Part shown: piece after piece, positions 1 to 7,541 of the stretch
Layout: each line of letters opens with the position of its first letter
How positions within the stretch are numbered: the stretch's first letter is position 1
Source of the DNA: Candidatus Poseidonia sp.
GTDB taxonomy: Archaea; Thermoplasmatota; Poseidoniia; Poseidoniales; Poseidoniaceae
Direction of reading: 5' to 3'
Length of the DNA stretch: 32,807 nt
Assembly (NCBI GenBank): GCA_030827745.1
Contig: JAURDW010000018.1
Coordinates: forward strand, 1-32,807
Made by a program: the position numbers and the translations under genes
Notes under the pieces: generated by a model
The model's input: the letters and a program-made list of their open reading frames with translations, nothing else
Database searches by the model: none
What the model was told of the DNA's origin: nothing

Positions 1-1920
1 ACCGAAAACATGAGTTCCTTGATGGAAGCTGCAGGAGCCGACACCCTGGATACGACGGGCGTCATGCAACGTGCCACCCTCTGGGGCTACATGGCCATGG
101 CCGACGAAACCACACCGGACTTCGGCACCACCATCGCCCGTGACCTCGCCATGTGCGGCGGGGTGGGCATGACCTTCCTCGGCTACGGTGGCGCTGATGA
201 AACCCTCGGCATCGGCGACACGACCGGCATGGCCGTGAACGTTTCCACCCGCCTGTCCTACTTCGACATCATGATGGACGAAATGTCCGCCATGGCTTTC
301 CTCTTCGGAGACGGTGACGATGTCATCACCGGTCTGCTTGAGAGCAGCGAAGACGGCACCCAATACGGAACCGCTGCGCTTCTGAGCATGGACGCCGCCA
401 CCGCCATGACGGCGTACGGACTTGACGCCGAGAACTATTCTGCGGTCATGACCTGGGTCGGCGGATGGGCCACCGATGCAACGTCCCTTCCCATGATCCT
501 CTTGGGCGGCAGCGGCGACATGACCGCGTCGCACTTTGTCAACACCACCTTCGGTGCTGAGGACCCCCTGAACGGCGGCTACCTCGACAACAGTCTGAAC
601 CTCGGCGGCGCTTGGATGGTGTTGGGCGGCAGCGAGAACGTTAACCTTGACCCCGCCGTTTCCGGCAACGCCCTGTATGGACCACTCGGCCTAACCACGC
701 AAACGGGCGCTTCGATCTTCCTCTACGGCGAACTTTCCGGCATGACCCCGCCCATCGACTTCGCTACGATGGGCCCGGGCGCACCCATGGACTGGAACGA
801 GCAGACCATCGCCGCTCTTTACGGCGTGGACCTCAACGCTGCGGCCGCCATGCGAGCCCTGATGATGGGCCCCATTTACGGGACCACCTCCGAGTCCTTT
901 GTCCCCGGCTACTTGATGTCGACCTTCGGCACCACGCCCTACCTGACCCAGTCCTTCAACAACTGGTTGCTCGGCTGGCACGACCCAGTCAACGCTTACC
1001 TCGCCACAGGCAACCCGATGGACATGAGCGTCGGTTGGGCATCGCTGGAGACCAACGAGACCTACTACGGCTCGAACGGCATCGCCAACGGCGACGGCAC
1101 CAACTACACCATCTGCACCGGTGAAGCCGGGGACTGCGACCAAGGCGAAACCCTCGCTGAAGACGGTTCCACCCAAGTTTGGTGGCGCAACGACGCCATG
1201 ATGACCGCCACCCTCGGCCTCATCACGCCCGAATCCTTGGTCGGCACAACGGGCGGCTTCCTGACCGGTGACGGCGACAAGGTTGACGTGAGCGGTTACG
1301 CCATCGCCGATGTAACCTGCGGCGACGTCACGGACGAAGTGAAGGGCATCCCTGTGGACGTCTGTACCGCCACCGTCACCGCTACCGAGCGCAACATTCA
1401 GGCCAACCTTCTGGGAACCTTCAGCTTGCTCGACGCCACGCCGGGTGCATTGCCCGTCTACTTCGGCAGCGACATCACGATGATGGCTGAGGAGATTTCA
1501 GGCCTCATCATCGCTGGCGAGTCAAGCTCGACCTTCTACCTGGACACCCGAGCGCACGGCAGCCAAGCCTCCGCCCCAACCATGGACGACCTCACCCCTG
1601 TGTTCGAAATCAAGTCCTCCTCAACCATCGCTGACGACGATGCGGAAACGATGGAGAGTTCCATCGTGCAGAACCAGGACAAGATGACCTACTGGACGAA
1701 CTTTGACTCTTGGATTGACTTTGTCACCCTCCTCTTCTGGCTGGGCGGCATCGCGCTCATCGCCATCGGCATGATCGGCGCAGCCAACGCTCCATCCGAA
1801 GACGACTCCCTCGCCACCGCTGCGGCTGCTGAAGAAGAAGCCAAGGCCGAGGAAGCCGCCCCTGCGGACGAGGCAGCTGAGGAATCCTCTGAGGGCGAAG
1901 GCGGCGAAGACGCCGAGTAA
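1..1920 (+). CDS. Membrane-anchored surface protein of unknown function (5' partial)
   Basis: The reading frame is open to the first base of the window (in-frame codons before the ATG at 10 contain no stop). The first in-frame Met does not begin a signal peptide, so the true start is probably outside the window. The visible ~636 residues are rich in Gly, Met, Asp and Thr and look extracytoplasmic. Near the C-terminus (about residues 571-593 counted from the ATG at 10) there is one hydrophobic helix (FVTLLFWLGGIALIAIGMIG). It is followed by a ~42-residue acidic Ala/Glu-rich tail that would lie in the cytoplasm. Cys residues around 380-450 could form disulfides. If the missing N-terminus holds another helix, the topology would be a two-helix anchored ectodomain like CD36 or DUF3068 proteins; this is a guess. 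I do not recognise the family. Confidence 0.8.
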   Translation, partial: TENMSSLMEAAGADTLDTTGVMQRATLWGYMAMADETTPDFGTTIARDLAMCGGVGMTFLGYGGADETLGIGDTTGMAVNVSTRLSYFDIMMDEMSAMAFLFGDGDDVITGLLESSEDGTQYGTAALLSMDAATAMTAYGLDAENYSAVMTWVGGWATDATSLPMILLGGSGDMTASHFVNTTFGAEDPLNGGYLDNSLNLGGAWMVLGGSENVNLDPAVSGNALYGPLGLTTQTGASIFLYGELSGMTPPIDFATMGPGAPMDWNEQTIAALYGVDLNAAAAMRALMMGPIYGTTSESFVPGYLMSTFGTTPYLTQSFNNWLLGWHDPVNAYLATGNPMDMSVGWASLETNETYYGSNGIANGDGTNYTICTGEAGDCDQGETLAEDGSTQVWWRNDAMMTATLGLITPESLVGTTGGFLTGDGDKVDVSGYAIADVTCGDVTDEVKGIPVDVCTATVTATERNIQANLLGTFSLLDATPGALPVYFGSDITMMAEEISGLIIAGESSSTFYLDTRAHGSQASAPTMDDLTPVFEIKSSSTIADDDAETMESSIVQNQDKMTYWTNFDSWIDFVTLLFWLGGIALIAIGMIGAANAPSEDDSLATAAAAEEEAKAEEAAPADEAAEESSEGEGGEDAE

Positions 1921-1963
1921 GCCTCTTCGAAAGCGGGTGCAAACCGCCATCGAAATTGCGCGA

Positions 1964-1985
1964 AAAGGTCGCAAAAACGGCCTTT
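1964..1985 (+). promoter_or_regulatory. Hairpin downstream of the surface-protein gene
   Basis: AAAGGTCG and CGGCCTTT form an 8-bp stem with one T-G pair around a 6-nt loop, 43 nt after the stop codon of the upstream gene and before the phosphatase promoter. It may be a terminator or a 3' end signal, but no long T tract follows. Confidence 0.35.
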
Positions 1986-1991
1986 GGGGAC

Positions 1992-2049
1992 GTTCTCCAT
2001 AGGGAAGAACATATAGGGATTCAAACAACGGTTCTCCGAAGGGAACATC
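1992..2049 (+). promoter_or_regulatory. Promoter with duplicated palindromic element flanking a TATA box
   Basis: A TATA-like CATATAG lies at 2010-2016, placing a transcript start near 2038-2042, just before the GTG at 2056. Two copies of GTTCTCCnnAGGGAA (1992-2006 and 2031-2045) sit on either side, 39 bp apart. The first copy extends to an imperfect palindrome with arms GTTCTcC / GgAAGAAC. This arrangement fits a pair of operator sites for a dimeric regulator. That role is inferred. Confidence 0.45.
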
Positions 2050-2055
2050 TCTTCG

Positions 2056-3267
2056 GTGAACAACTTGAGTTGCAAGTTGAACCTCCCGCTCGGCCCATCG
2101 ACGAGGGACCCCTCGCTTGAGGCGGACCTGCAAGCACGGCTCGAGGACGGCCACCGCATCTTTGTCATCGGTGATGTTCACGGGCACTTGGCGACGTTCA
2201 AGGCCCTGCTCCATCGACTCCGACTGAAGCCTGAAGATCGTGTCGTGTGCCTCGGGGACATGGTGGACCGGGGGCCTGATTCGGCCGGTATGGTGGCCTT
2301 GCTCCGCAGCCACCCCCAACTCATCGCCATCAAGGGGAATCACGAACAGATGGCCATTCAATGCATACAGCCCAGCGGGACCTTTGAAGCGTGGCCCCCG
2401 TGGATGAAACGGGGTGGGAAATCCACCTATGCCTCCTACATCGTTCAGGCGGAAGGCGATTTGTGGGAAGCAAAGCGAGCGATGCTGGGCGACTTCATGT
2501 GGCTTGACACGCTCCCAACCCAAATCGTGCTCGATGAACACCGTCTCGTTCACGCCGGCTACGACCCTCGGATGCCTCTGGACATGCAAGGCGAGAAGGA
2601 ATTGTTGTGGATTCGCAAAGCCTGGTTCACCCATGAATCGGCTGTGGACCCGTACCGGACCGTCTTTTTCGGTCACACGACCACCACCAAACTTGGCGAC
2701 GCCGCCGGGGACGTCGCTTTTTCTCCGACCTATCTGGCCGATGGTCGACCGGCCTGGGTGGGCATGGACGTGGGTGCTTACAACCACGTTGCACCGGGCA
2801 TCGCTGCCATCAACCTCGCCACCCTTCGCGTGACCAAACAGCGAACCTTACGTTGCGACCGATGGTTTGACCGAATCAACACCCAGCCCAAGAGGGGCAG
2901 CAAAAAACAGAACGGCACGACGAACCGTCTCTGGGTGGGCAAGGACGCCCTCCGAGAATCGGACGTCTCCCTTTCCTTTGGACTCACGGCCTTGGCCAAA
3001 CGGGCCAAGAAAGCTTCACGCTCCACCCTGCGAGCCCAAAAGGAACTCGAACAGGTCGGCGTGGTGTTTGACACGCCACCAACCGGCGTACGGTCGTTGG
3101 TGTCCCGTGAAGGGTACCGCATCGTCCACAAAGATCCTGAGCGAAGCATGCCGGTCCAAGGGCCACGCGGCCCCACCGGATTCAGGGTCTATCCGTGCAC
3201 GGCACTGGCCGGAGAATCCCGGCCTCAACCGCAACGGAACAACGGTTCACTTTCCACACCGGCATGA
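2056..3267 (+). CDS. Metallophosphoesterase, PP1/ApaH-type Ser/Thr phosphatase-like
   Basis: The first ~270 residues are a calcineurin-like metallophosphoesterase with all core metal-binding motifs: GDVHG (D40, H42), GDMVDRG (D68, D71) and GNHE (N95, H96). Two later His motifs, LVHAGYD and FFGHTTT, are also present. This family dephosphorylates phosphoproteins or cleaves diadenosine tetraphosphate in the cytoplasm; the substrate cannot be told from sequence. The GTG start at 2056 is chosen because it lies downstream of a TATA box and gives a short N-terminal lead. A basic ~130-residue C-terminal extension, rich in Lys/Arg and with no recognised fold, goes beyond the usual length of the family. 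The gene stands alone, with its own promoter. Confidence 0.85.
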   Translation: MNNLSCKLNLPLGPSTRDPSLEADLQARLEDGHRIFVIGDVHGHLATFKALLHRLRLKPEDRVVCLGDMVDRGPDSAGMVALLRSHPQLIAIKGNHEQMAIQCIQPSGTFEAWPPWMKRGGKSTYASYIVQAEGDLWEAKRAMLGDFMWLDTLPTQIVLDEHRLVHAGYDPRMPLDMQGEKELLWIRKAWFTHESAVDPYRTVFFGHTTTTKLGDAAGDVAFSPTYLADGRPAWVGMDVGAYNHVAPGIAAINLATLRVTKQRTLRCDRWFDRINTQPKRGSKKQNGTTNRLWVGKDALRESDVSLSFGLTALAKRAKKASRSTLRAQKELEQVGVVFDTPPTGVRSLVSREGYRIVHKDPERSMPVQGPRGPTGFRVYPCTALAGESRPQPQRNNGSLSTPA

Positions 3268-3277
3268 TGTTTTCCGG

Positions 3278-3286
3278 AAAATATAC
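3278..3286 (+). promoter_or_regulatory. Strong BRE/TATA promoter
   Basis: CCGGAAAATATAC contains a BRE-like purine stretch followed by AAATATAC, one of the best TATA matches in the window. A start site about 25 nt downstream would fall at 3308-3312, immediately before the tandem duplication. It drives the small ORF at 3358 or a non-coding transcript. Confidence 0.55.
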
Positions 3287-3310
3287 CCCTGATTCTTGCT
3301 GAATCCGGTG

Positions 3311-3332
3311 TTGATGCACGATTGATGCACGA
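3311..3332 (+). repeat. Perfect 11-bp tandem duplication
   Basis: TTGATGCACGA occurs twice head to tail with no mismatch. It starts at the transcript start predicted from the upstream TATA box, a typical position for an operator or a 5' leader element. No protein is known to bind it. Confidence 0.7.
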
Positions 3333-3357
3333 GAAACAACATTAAAGAGGTAAGAAG

Positions 3358-3543
3358 TTGTTTCTCCCGTTCATGGAAACGAAGGCTTCCGACATCGCCA
3401 CACGCCGCTTGACCACCGCTTACGTGCAGGTGCTGAACAACCGCAGGGTGAACGCCTCGATGCTGAAGTGGAGTTTGGCCTACGCCCAAGCGGAAAAAGA
3501 ACGCCGTACGTCTGGACAAGGCGTGACGCTCTACCTTCTCTGA
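3358..3543 (+). CDS. Small hypothetical protein
   Basis: A 61-codon ORF begins with TTG at 3358, six bases after a GAGGT Shine-Dalgarno-like site; an in-frame ATG at 3373 would give 56 residues. The product is basic, with a central helical-looking stretch (RRLTTAYVQVLNNRRVNASM), and has no signal peptide or membrane helix. I do not recognise it. Support is positional: a good BRE/TATA about 75 nt upstream, the tandem repeat at the predicted transcript start, and a ribosome site. It could instead be part of a non-coding RNA. The 237 bases between it and the LysE gene hold no feature I can support. Confidence 0.4.
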   Translation: MFLPFMETKASDIATRRLTTAYVQVLNNRRVNASMLKWSLAYAQAEKERRTSGQGVTLYLL

Positions 3544-3780
3544 ACCGCTCAGCAGCAGACCATCTCCACGCCCAGAGGCAACGCTGGAACGTTGAGAGCG
3601 ATGCCTTTCCTTTCGCCACCCTGCCTTTGAGAAGCGTTCTGCAAAGCACTTCACGCCTGATAGAAGGGGGAACTTGCCGATCAAACACAACGAACCACCC
3701 CTCGTTTGAACGGTCAACTAAGGCGAGAAGTTCTCATGAGCGTGGACGAAGTTTGTAGGCCCCTCACCCCTCGCTGAGGC

Positions 3781-4410
3781 ATGGAGGCCATCGCATGGAA
3801 CGTCCTCCTCGCAGCAGGGACGGTGTTTCTCCTCGGCGCCATGTCGCCAGGCCCCAGTTTGATGGTGGTTTTGCGAAACACGATGATAGGGGGGCGAAAA
3901 CAGGGCGTGATGTGCGCTGTTGGCCACGGTTTGGGCTTCGGCCTGTACGCCGGTTTGGCCGTTTACGGGCTCATCGTCGTCTTGGAGGAGGCCCCGGGGG
4001 TTTTTGTTGCCCTCCAACTGCTTGGAAGTGCGCTCTTGCTGTGGTACGGCTGGGCGATGTGGCACGCTGACCACCAACGCCTCTTCGACGAGGAGATGGC
4101 TTCTCGAGCACAAGGTTTTGGCGAAGGGTTTGCCATTGCCTTCTTCAATCCGAAAATTGCCCTTTTCCTTGTTGCCGTGCTGGCGCAGGTGCTTCAACCC
4201 GACATGAACCTCACAAGCAAAGCCGCTGTTGGCCTTCTTGGGATGCTCATCGACACCCTGTGGTACATCATCGTGGCCCTCGTCCTTACGGGCACCCCTT
4301 GGTTGGACAAACTCAAGCAACGGGCCACGGCCATTCACCGAATCACGGCCCTCGTGTTGTGGGGTTTTTCCGTCAGCGTCGTGCTTCAAACGGCTTCAGC
4401 GCTGACATGA
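3781..4410 (+). CDS. LysE/RhtB-family amino-acid exporter
   Basis: At 209 residues this has the typical length and layout of the LysE superfamily, with about six hydrophobic helices. The conserved family motif GAMSPGPSLMVVLRN follows helix 1. Helix 2 starts near GVMCAVGHGLGFGLYAG, and FAIAFFNPKIALFLVAVLAQ matches the later 'NPK' helix. Such proteins export amino acids or related small metabolites across the cytoplasmic membrane by proton antiport; the substrate is unknown. The ATG at 3781 directly precedes helix 1. The 3' end overlaps the convergent fpg gene by 15 bp. The family is commonest in bacteria, so transfer is possible. Confidence 0.88.
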   Translation: MEAIAWNVLLAAGTVFLLGAMSPGPSLMVVLRNTMIGGRKQGVMCAVGHGLGFGLYAGLAVYGLIVVLEEAPGVFVALQLLGSALLLWYGWAMWHADHQRLFDEEMASRAQGFGEGFAIAFFNPKIALFLVAVLAQVLQPDMNLTSKAAVGLLGMLIDTLWYIIVALVLTGTPWLDKLKQRATAIHRITALVLWGFSVSVVLQTASALT

Positions 4411-5313
4411 AGGGCAATAAAACGTTGACCGGTTGCTCTGCACCAAACGGCGCACAACACCTCCACAACCCTCCGCTTGGCAGGGCAAGCCTTCTCGTCC
4501 GTAGACGGCGAATTGATGGGCAAAATACCCCAACGTTCCGTCCACCGCTGCGAAGTCGTTGAGGGTGGACCCCCCCGCTTGGAGGGCTTCATGAAGCACG
4601 TCTTTGATGTGACCCACGAGCACCTCCAGTCGTTTGGTGGGTCGTCCGTTCGCCCGAACAAGGCCCTTGGCTTCCCTTCGGGGTGAGAGACCGGCCCTGT
4701 GGAGCGATTCGCAAGCGTAGATGTTGCCCACGCCCACGACCGTTTTTTGGTCCAGCAAGGCGAGTTTAATCGACGTCCGGCGACCTTGCAAACGCTTGGC
4801 GAGGTCGTCCGCCCCCCACGGATCAAAGGGTTCGGGGCCGAGATCGGCGAGCAGGGGATGGGACGCTTCCTCAGCGGCGGGGAACAGGTCGACGATGCCA
4901 AACCGTCGTGGGTCGGTGTAGACGGCCCGGGAACCGTCGGTGAACACGAACTCAAGATGGTCGTGTTTGCCTCCAAAACCCGTTTGTTCGCCAAAGGCGG
5001 AGACGGGAACGCCGCCGTTGACGGTGGTCAGCAAGGGTTTGGCCACGGCGTTGGCGTCGTTGCGGTCAAACAAGGTGTAGCGGCCGGACATGCCGAGGTG
5101 AGAGAGCAACACTCGCCCATCGTCAAGGTCGATGAGGAGGTACTTTGCTCGGCGCCGAATTTCGGTGATCGTGGCGCCTGCAAGGGTGGGCAGGTCCTCT
5201 GGGAAGGGGTACCTCAATCCGCTTCGCCGGATGAGAACATCCTCAAATGTTCGCCCCCGAATGCCCTGAATCAAGCCTTGGCGAACCGTTTCGACCTCGG
5301 GCAGCTCAGGCAC
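4396..5313 (-). CDS. mutM: Formamidopyrimidine-DNA glycosylase (Fpg/MutM)
   Basis: This is a bifunctional DNA glycosylase/AP lyase that removes oxidised purines such as 8-oxoguanine. After Met removal the N-terminus is PELPEVETV, carrying the catalytic Pro and Glu. LLSHLGMSGRY holds the conserved loop, VVGVGNIYACESLHRAGLSP is the helix-two-turn-helix region, and the C-terminus ends in a zinc finger (C-x4-C ... YCPSCQR). The 305-residue length is slightly above the usual ~270-295. The GTG start at 5313 overlaps the fibrillarin stop by 8 bp, so translation is probably coupled. The CX4C spacing and GGVVRRLVQSNRSTFYC resemble alphaproteobacterial enzymes as I recall them, which suggests acquisition from bacteria. 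Confidence 0.93.
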   Translation of the reverse strand: MPELPEVETVRQGLIQGIRGRTFEDVLIRRSGLRYPFPEDLPTLAGATITEIRRRAKYLLIDLDDGRVLLSHLGMSGRYTLFDRNDANAVAKPLLTTVNGGVPVSAFGEQTGFGGKHDHLEFVFTDGSRAVYTDPRRFGIVDLFPAAEEASHPLLADLGPEPFDPWGADDLAKRLQGRRTSIKLALLDQKTVVGVGNIYACESLHRAGLSPRREAKGLVRANGRPTKRLEVLVGHIKDVLHEALQAGGSTLNDFAAVDGTLGYFAHQFAVYGREGLPCQAEGCGGVVRRLVQSNRSTFYCPSCQR

Positions 5314-6052
5314 GTTCAGGACCCCCTGAACGCACGACGAACAAACGGTGATGGTCCTCGTACCCGGTCAAGTCAATGACCTCCTCAACGGCCAAACCCG
5401 AACCGTTCAACGACGCTTCGACCCGAGCAAAGAGGGCGGCTTCGCCGTCACCGGTCCAGCGCTCACTCGCTGCTTTTAGGGACAACAGCCCAAGGCCCCC
5501 GTCCGATAAAAAACGACGGCAAGCCGCAATGAAAATATCGACTTGACCCGCCTGAGCCACATCTTGAAACAACCACGGCACACGCCGAGGCAAAAGCACC
5601 CCCCATGCAGCATGTTTCCTCGCATCGCCCAAGACCGGGACGAGACCGGGGCGTTGACCGGCCATGGCGGTCAAGTCACGAAGGCAGCGGGGGGCGAGGT
5701 CAACAGAGACCAAGCGTCCACCGAAGCGGTTGCCCTCCCCGCAGAGATGGTCGTGGAGGTGACTGACCGACGTCCCGTGCCCGGCGCCGAGGTAAAGCAC
5801 GGTTTGCCCGGGCTCGGGCAAGAGGTCGGCAGGGTCGCCAGCGGTTCGCAACATGGCGGCACCAAGTTTTGACCGAGTCGGGTCCCACCGACGATGCTCT
5901 TGGCCGGAAAAGGGGCGCAGGGTTTCCCCATAAACCGAGGTCTTGGGAACGGCGTTGAGGGTCCACAACGTCCGACGGTCGAGGCGGACGGTTGGAGAGA
6001 GGTGCGTCGGGCCGCGTTGGCGCCGTTTTTTGCCTCCACCCACGCACGTCAC
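5306..6052 (-). CDS. flpA: Fibrillarin-like rRNA/tRNA 2'-O-methyltransferase
   Basis: This is the SAM-dependent methyltransferase of the archaeal C/D-box sRNP, which 2'-O-methylates rRNA and tRNA guided by box C/D RNAs. Diagnostic fibrillarin sequence is present: VPKTSVYGE, then WDPTRSKLGAAML, the SAM-binding loop VLYLGAGHGTSVSHL, the acidic strand end LVSVDLAP, and VDIFIAACRRFL. The predicted start is GTG at 6052, 3 nt after the nop5 stop codon; a GTG at 6043 is also possible. At 248 residues it is slightly longer than usual owing to a basic N-terminal lead. It lies between its partner nop5 and fpg in one leftward operon. Confidence 0.92.
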   Translation of the reverse strand: MTCVGGGKKRRQRGPTHLSPTVRLDRRTLWTLNAVPKTSVYGETLRPFSGQEHRRWDPTRSKLGAAMLRTAGDPADLLPEPGQTVLYLGAGHGTSVSHLHDHLCGEGNRFGGRLVSVDLAPRCLRDLTAMAGQRPGLVPVLGDARKHAAWGVLLPRRVPWLFQDVAQAGQVDIFIAACRRFLSDGGLGLLSLKAASERWTGDGEAALFARVEASLNGSGLAVEEVIDLTGYEDHHRLFVVRSGGPERA

Positions 6053-6055
6053 CCC

Positions 6056-7063
6056 TCATCGTCGCGACGGCGGTTGTTTGTTGGCTTCTCGCAACGCCTC
6101 AACGCGATGTTCCACCTCAGCCACTTGCTCGTCGGTCCAAGGCACGCCCTCAAAGGCGTCCACCTTAGCGGCGATGCTGATTTTTCCAGCCAGCATACGA
6201 GCGATTTTTCCTCGAACCCAACGGGGAGACCGGCTGATCCACGGGTGCATGAAGATATGACCGTGTTTTGGCGAGGGTGCCCCGGTTTTGAGATGGTGGA
6301 AAAACGCTTTTTCCGCACCAAGGATTTGCACGGTGCCCGAGGGGAGGCGGGCCAAACGCTGCCTTCCGTGTGCTTCCACACAGAGGCGAGCCGCCAGGAG
6401 CGGTCCGACCAACGCCGAGACCGAAGGCAAATGTTCCGAGGTTAAACCGCGGAGTGCGTGCTCCATTCGGTCGAGGCGAGCGTTGGCGGAGGCGGTGGTT
6501 TCTGCCCATTCTTGGATGGAGCGCCATTCCGCCTCTGAAGGCAACACCGGCGGCACATCGAGGTCCAACGCATCGGCAAACTCGGCGGGGGAAGAACAAC
6601 CGGCGGTCGTGCGAACGTAAGCGGCTCGGTCCGTGGCTCGAGAGAGGGGGAAAAACAAGCCGACCCATTCAAGCAAACGCGATTCCATGGTCAAGTGGTG
6701 GGCACGCAGTTCATCGCTTCCTCGCACGAGGTGCTCCAGCCTGCGGTCAGGGTCGCTGGCTGCTGCTTGAACACCTTCGATCGCCAAACGAAGAGCTGCA
6801 CGGTCGGCCATGGCTTGATGTTCGTGATTCGGGAAGGGCCACGCTGCATCGGGCAAATCCTCTTCGCCGTGGACGCTCACCTTGGCATCAGGAAAACGGT
6901 CGTGAAGCGTGGCTGCCTCAGGAATCAATCGTCCTTGAGCCACGGTCCGCAACCGCTCAACCACGGCGTGCTCGGTCATGTGCCCGTCCCACTCAAGGAC
7001 ATCGACGAGATTCCCGTGCCCATCGGCCACGGCAGCCGCCCGCCAATCGTACCACAGCCACAT
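6056..7063 (-). CDS. nop5: Nop5/Nop56-58-like C/D-box sRNP core protein
   Basis: Nop5 bridges fibrillarin and the L7Ae-bound C/D RNA in the methylation sRNP. The C-terminal third is a Nop domain: SALVGPLLAARLCVEAHGRQ, then LPSGTVQILGAEKAFFHHLK, KHGHIFMHPWI and RGKIARMLAGKISIAAKVDAF. The N-terminal part (MWLWYDWRAAAVADGHGNLV) is a divergent fibrillarin-binding domain and the middle is helical. The ORF track extends to 7156, but I choose the ATG at 7063 because the preceding residues look non-conserved and would run into the divergent promoter region of transcription factor S. This gives 335 residues. The eukaryote-like Lys/Asp/Glu tail is short. It is the first gene of the nop5-flpA-fpg operon. 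Confidence 0.9.
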   Translation of the reverse strand: MWLWYDWRAAAVADGHGNLVDVLEWDGHMTEHAVVERLRTVAQGRLIPEAATLHDRFPDAKVSVHGEEDLPDAAWPFPNHEHQAMADRAALRLAIEGVQAAASDPDRRLEHLVRGSDELRAHHLTMESRLLEWVGLFFPLSRATDRAAYVRTTAGCSSPAEFADALDLDVPPVLPSEAEWRSIQEWAETTASANARLDRMEHALRGLTSEHLPSVSALVGPLLAARLCVEAHGRQRLARLPSGTVQILGAEKAFFHHLKTGAPSPKHGHIFMHPWISRSPRWVRGKIARMLAGKISIAAKVDAFEGVPWTDEQVAEVEHRVEALREANKQPPSRR

Positions 7064-7160
7064 GAGCAAACCCTGGGGGCGAGTGATTTTGACCCTTCCC
7101 CTCAGCCCAACGGACAGGATGCTTGAATGATGCAAAACGAATGACGCTAAGAGCATACTC

Positions 7161-7167
7161 TAAATAC
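7161..7167 (+). promoter_or_regulatory. TATA box for leaderless transcription factor S mRNA
   Basis: CTCTAAATACTCC contains TAAATAC centred 25 nt upstream of the ATG at 7189. The transcript would therefore begin at or next to the start codon, as in leaderless archaeal mRNAs. No Shine-Dalgarno site is visible, which supports this. Confidence 0.6.
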
Positions 7168-7188
7168 TCCGTGTGCAGGGATTTACCC

Positions 7189-7539
7189 ATGTTTTGCCCA
7201 CAATGTGGTACGCTCTCGTTCCCTACACCCAGCGGTGACATCTCCTGCACGAACTACAAGTGCGGGTATTCCGGGCCAGCCAACGTGAAAACCAAGATTG
7301 GTGGGAAAGAAGTTGACCTCTCAAAAGCCAAATCCAGCACGAAGGTTGAATCCCGTGCCTACGAAGTCATCAAAGACTCCGACAAGATGCAAGGCGTCCT
7401 TACGAAGAACACCTACATGTGCCCGAAATGCGACTGTGTCGAGGTGTTTTCCTATCTTGAGCAAACACGCTCATCCGATGAACCCGAAACACGGATGCTC
7501 ACCTGCAAAGATTGCGACCACGGTTGGCGAGAGTACTGA
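7189..7539 (+). CDS. tfs: Transcription factor S (TFIIS/Rpb9-like RNA polymerase cleavage factor)
   Basis: This zinc-ribbon protein stimulates transcript cleavage by stalled or backtracked archaeal RNA polymerase. The N-terminal ribbon is MFCPQCGTL ... ISCTNYKCGY. The C-terminal ribbon is CPKCDCVEVFSYLEQTRSSDEPETR followed by CKDCDHGWREY, carrying the acidic Asp-Glu pair that reaches the polymerase active site. The ORF track begins at 7123, but the ATG at 7189 is right: it places MFCPQCG at the N-terminus, gives 116 residues (family about 105-115), and lies 25 nt after a TATA box. The gene is divergent from nop5 and ends 2 bp from the convergent PCNA gene. Confidence 0.95.
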   Translation: MFCPQCGTLSFPTPSGDISCTNYKCGYSGPANVKTKIGGKEVDLSKAKSSTKVESRAYEVIKDSDKMQGVLTKNTYMCPKCDCVEVFSYLEQTRSSDEPETRMLTCKDCDHGWREY

Positions 7540-7541
7540 AT

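Noticed and set aside
1621-2787. 388-residue antisense ORF over the surface-protein end and phosphatase
   Set aside because: It lies opposite two well-supported genes and their spacer, has no family features, and is explained by high-GC antisense frames lacking stops.
3468-3758. 96-residue ORF between the small ORF and the LysE gene
   Set aside because: It starts inside the small ORF in another frame, has no ribosome site, and its composition is that of a random GC-rich frame.
7123-7188. N-terminal extension of transcription factor S
   Set aside because: These codons overlap the TATA box and would precede the conserved MFCPQCG N-terminus.
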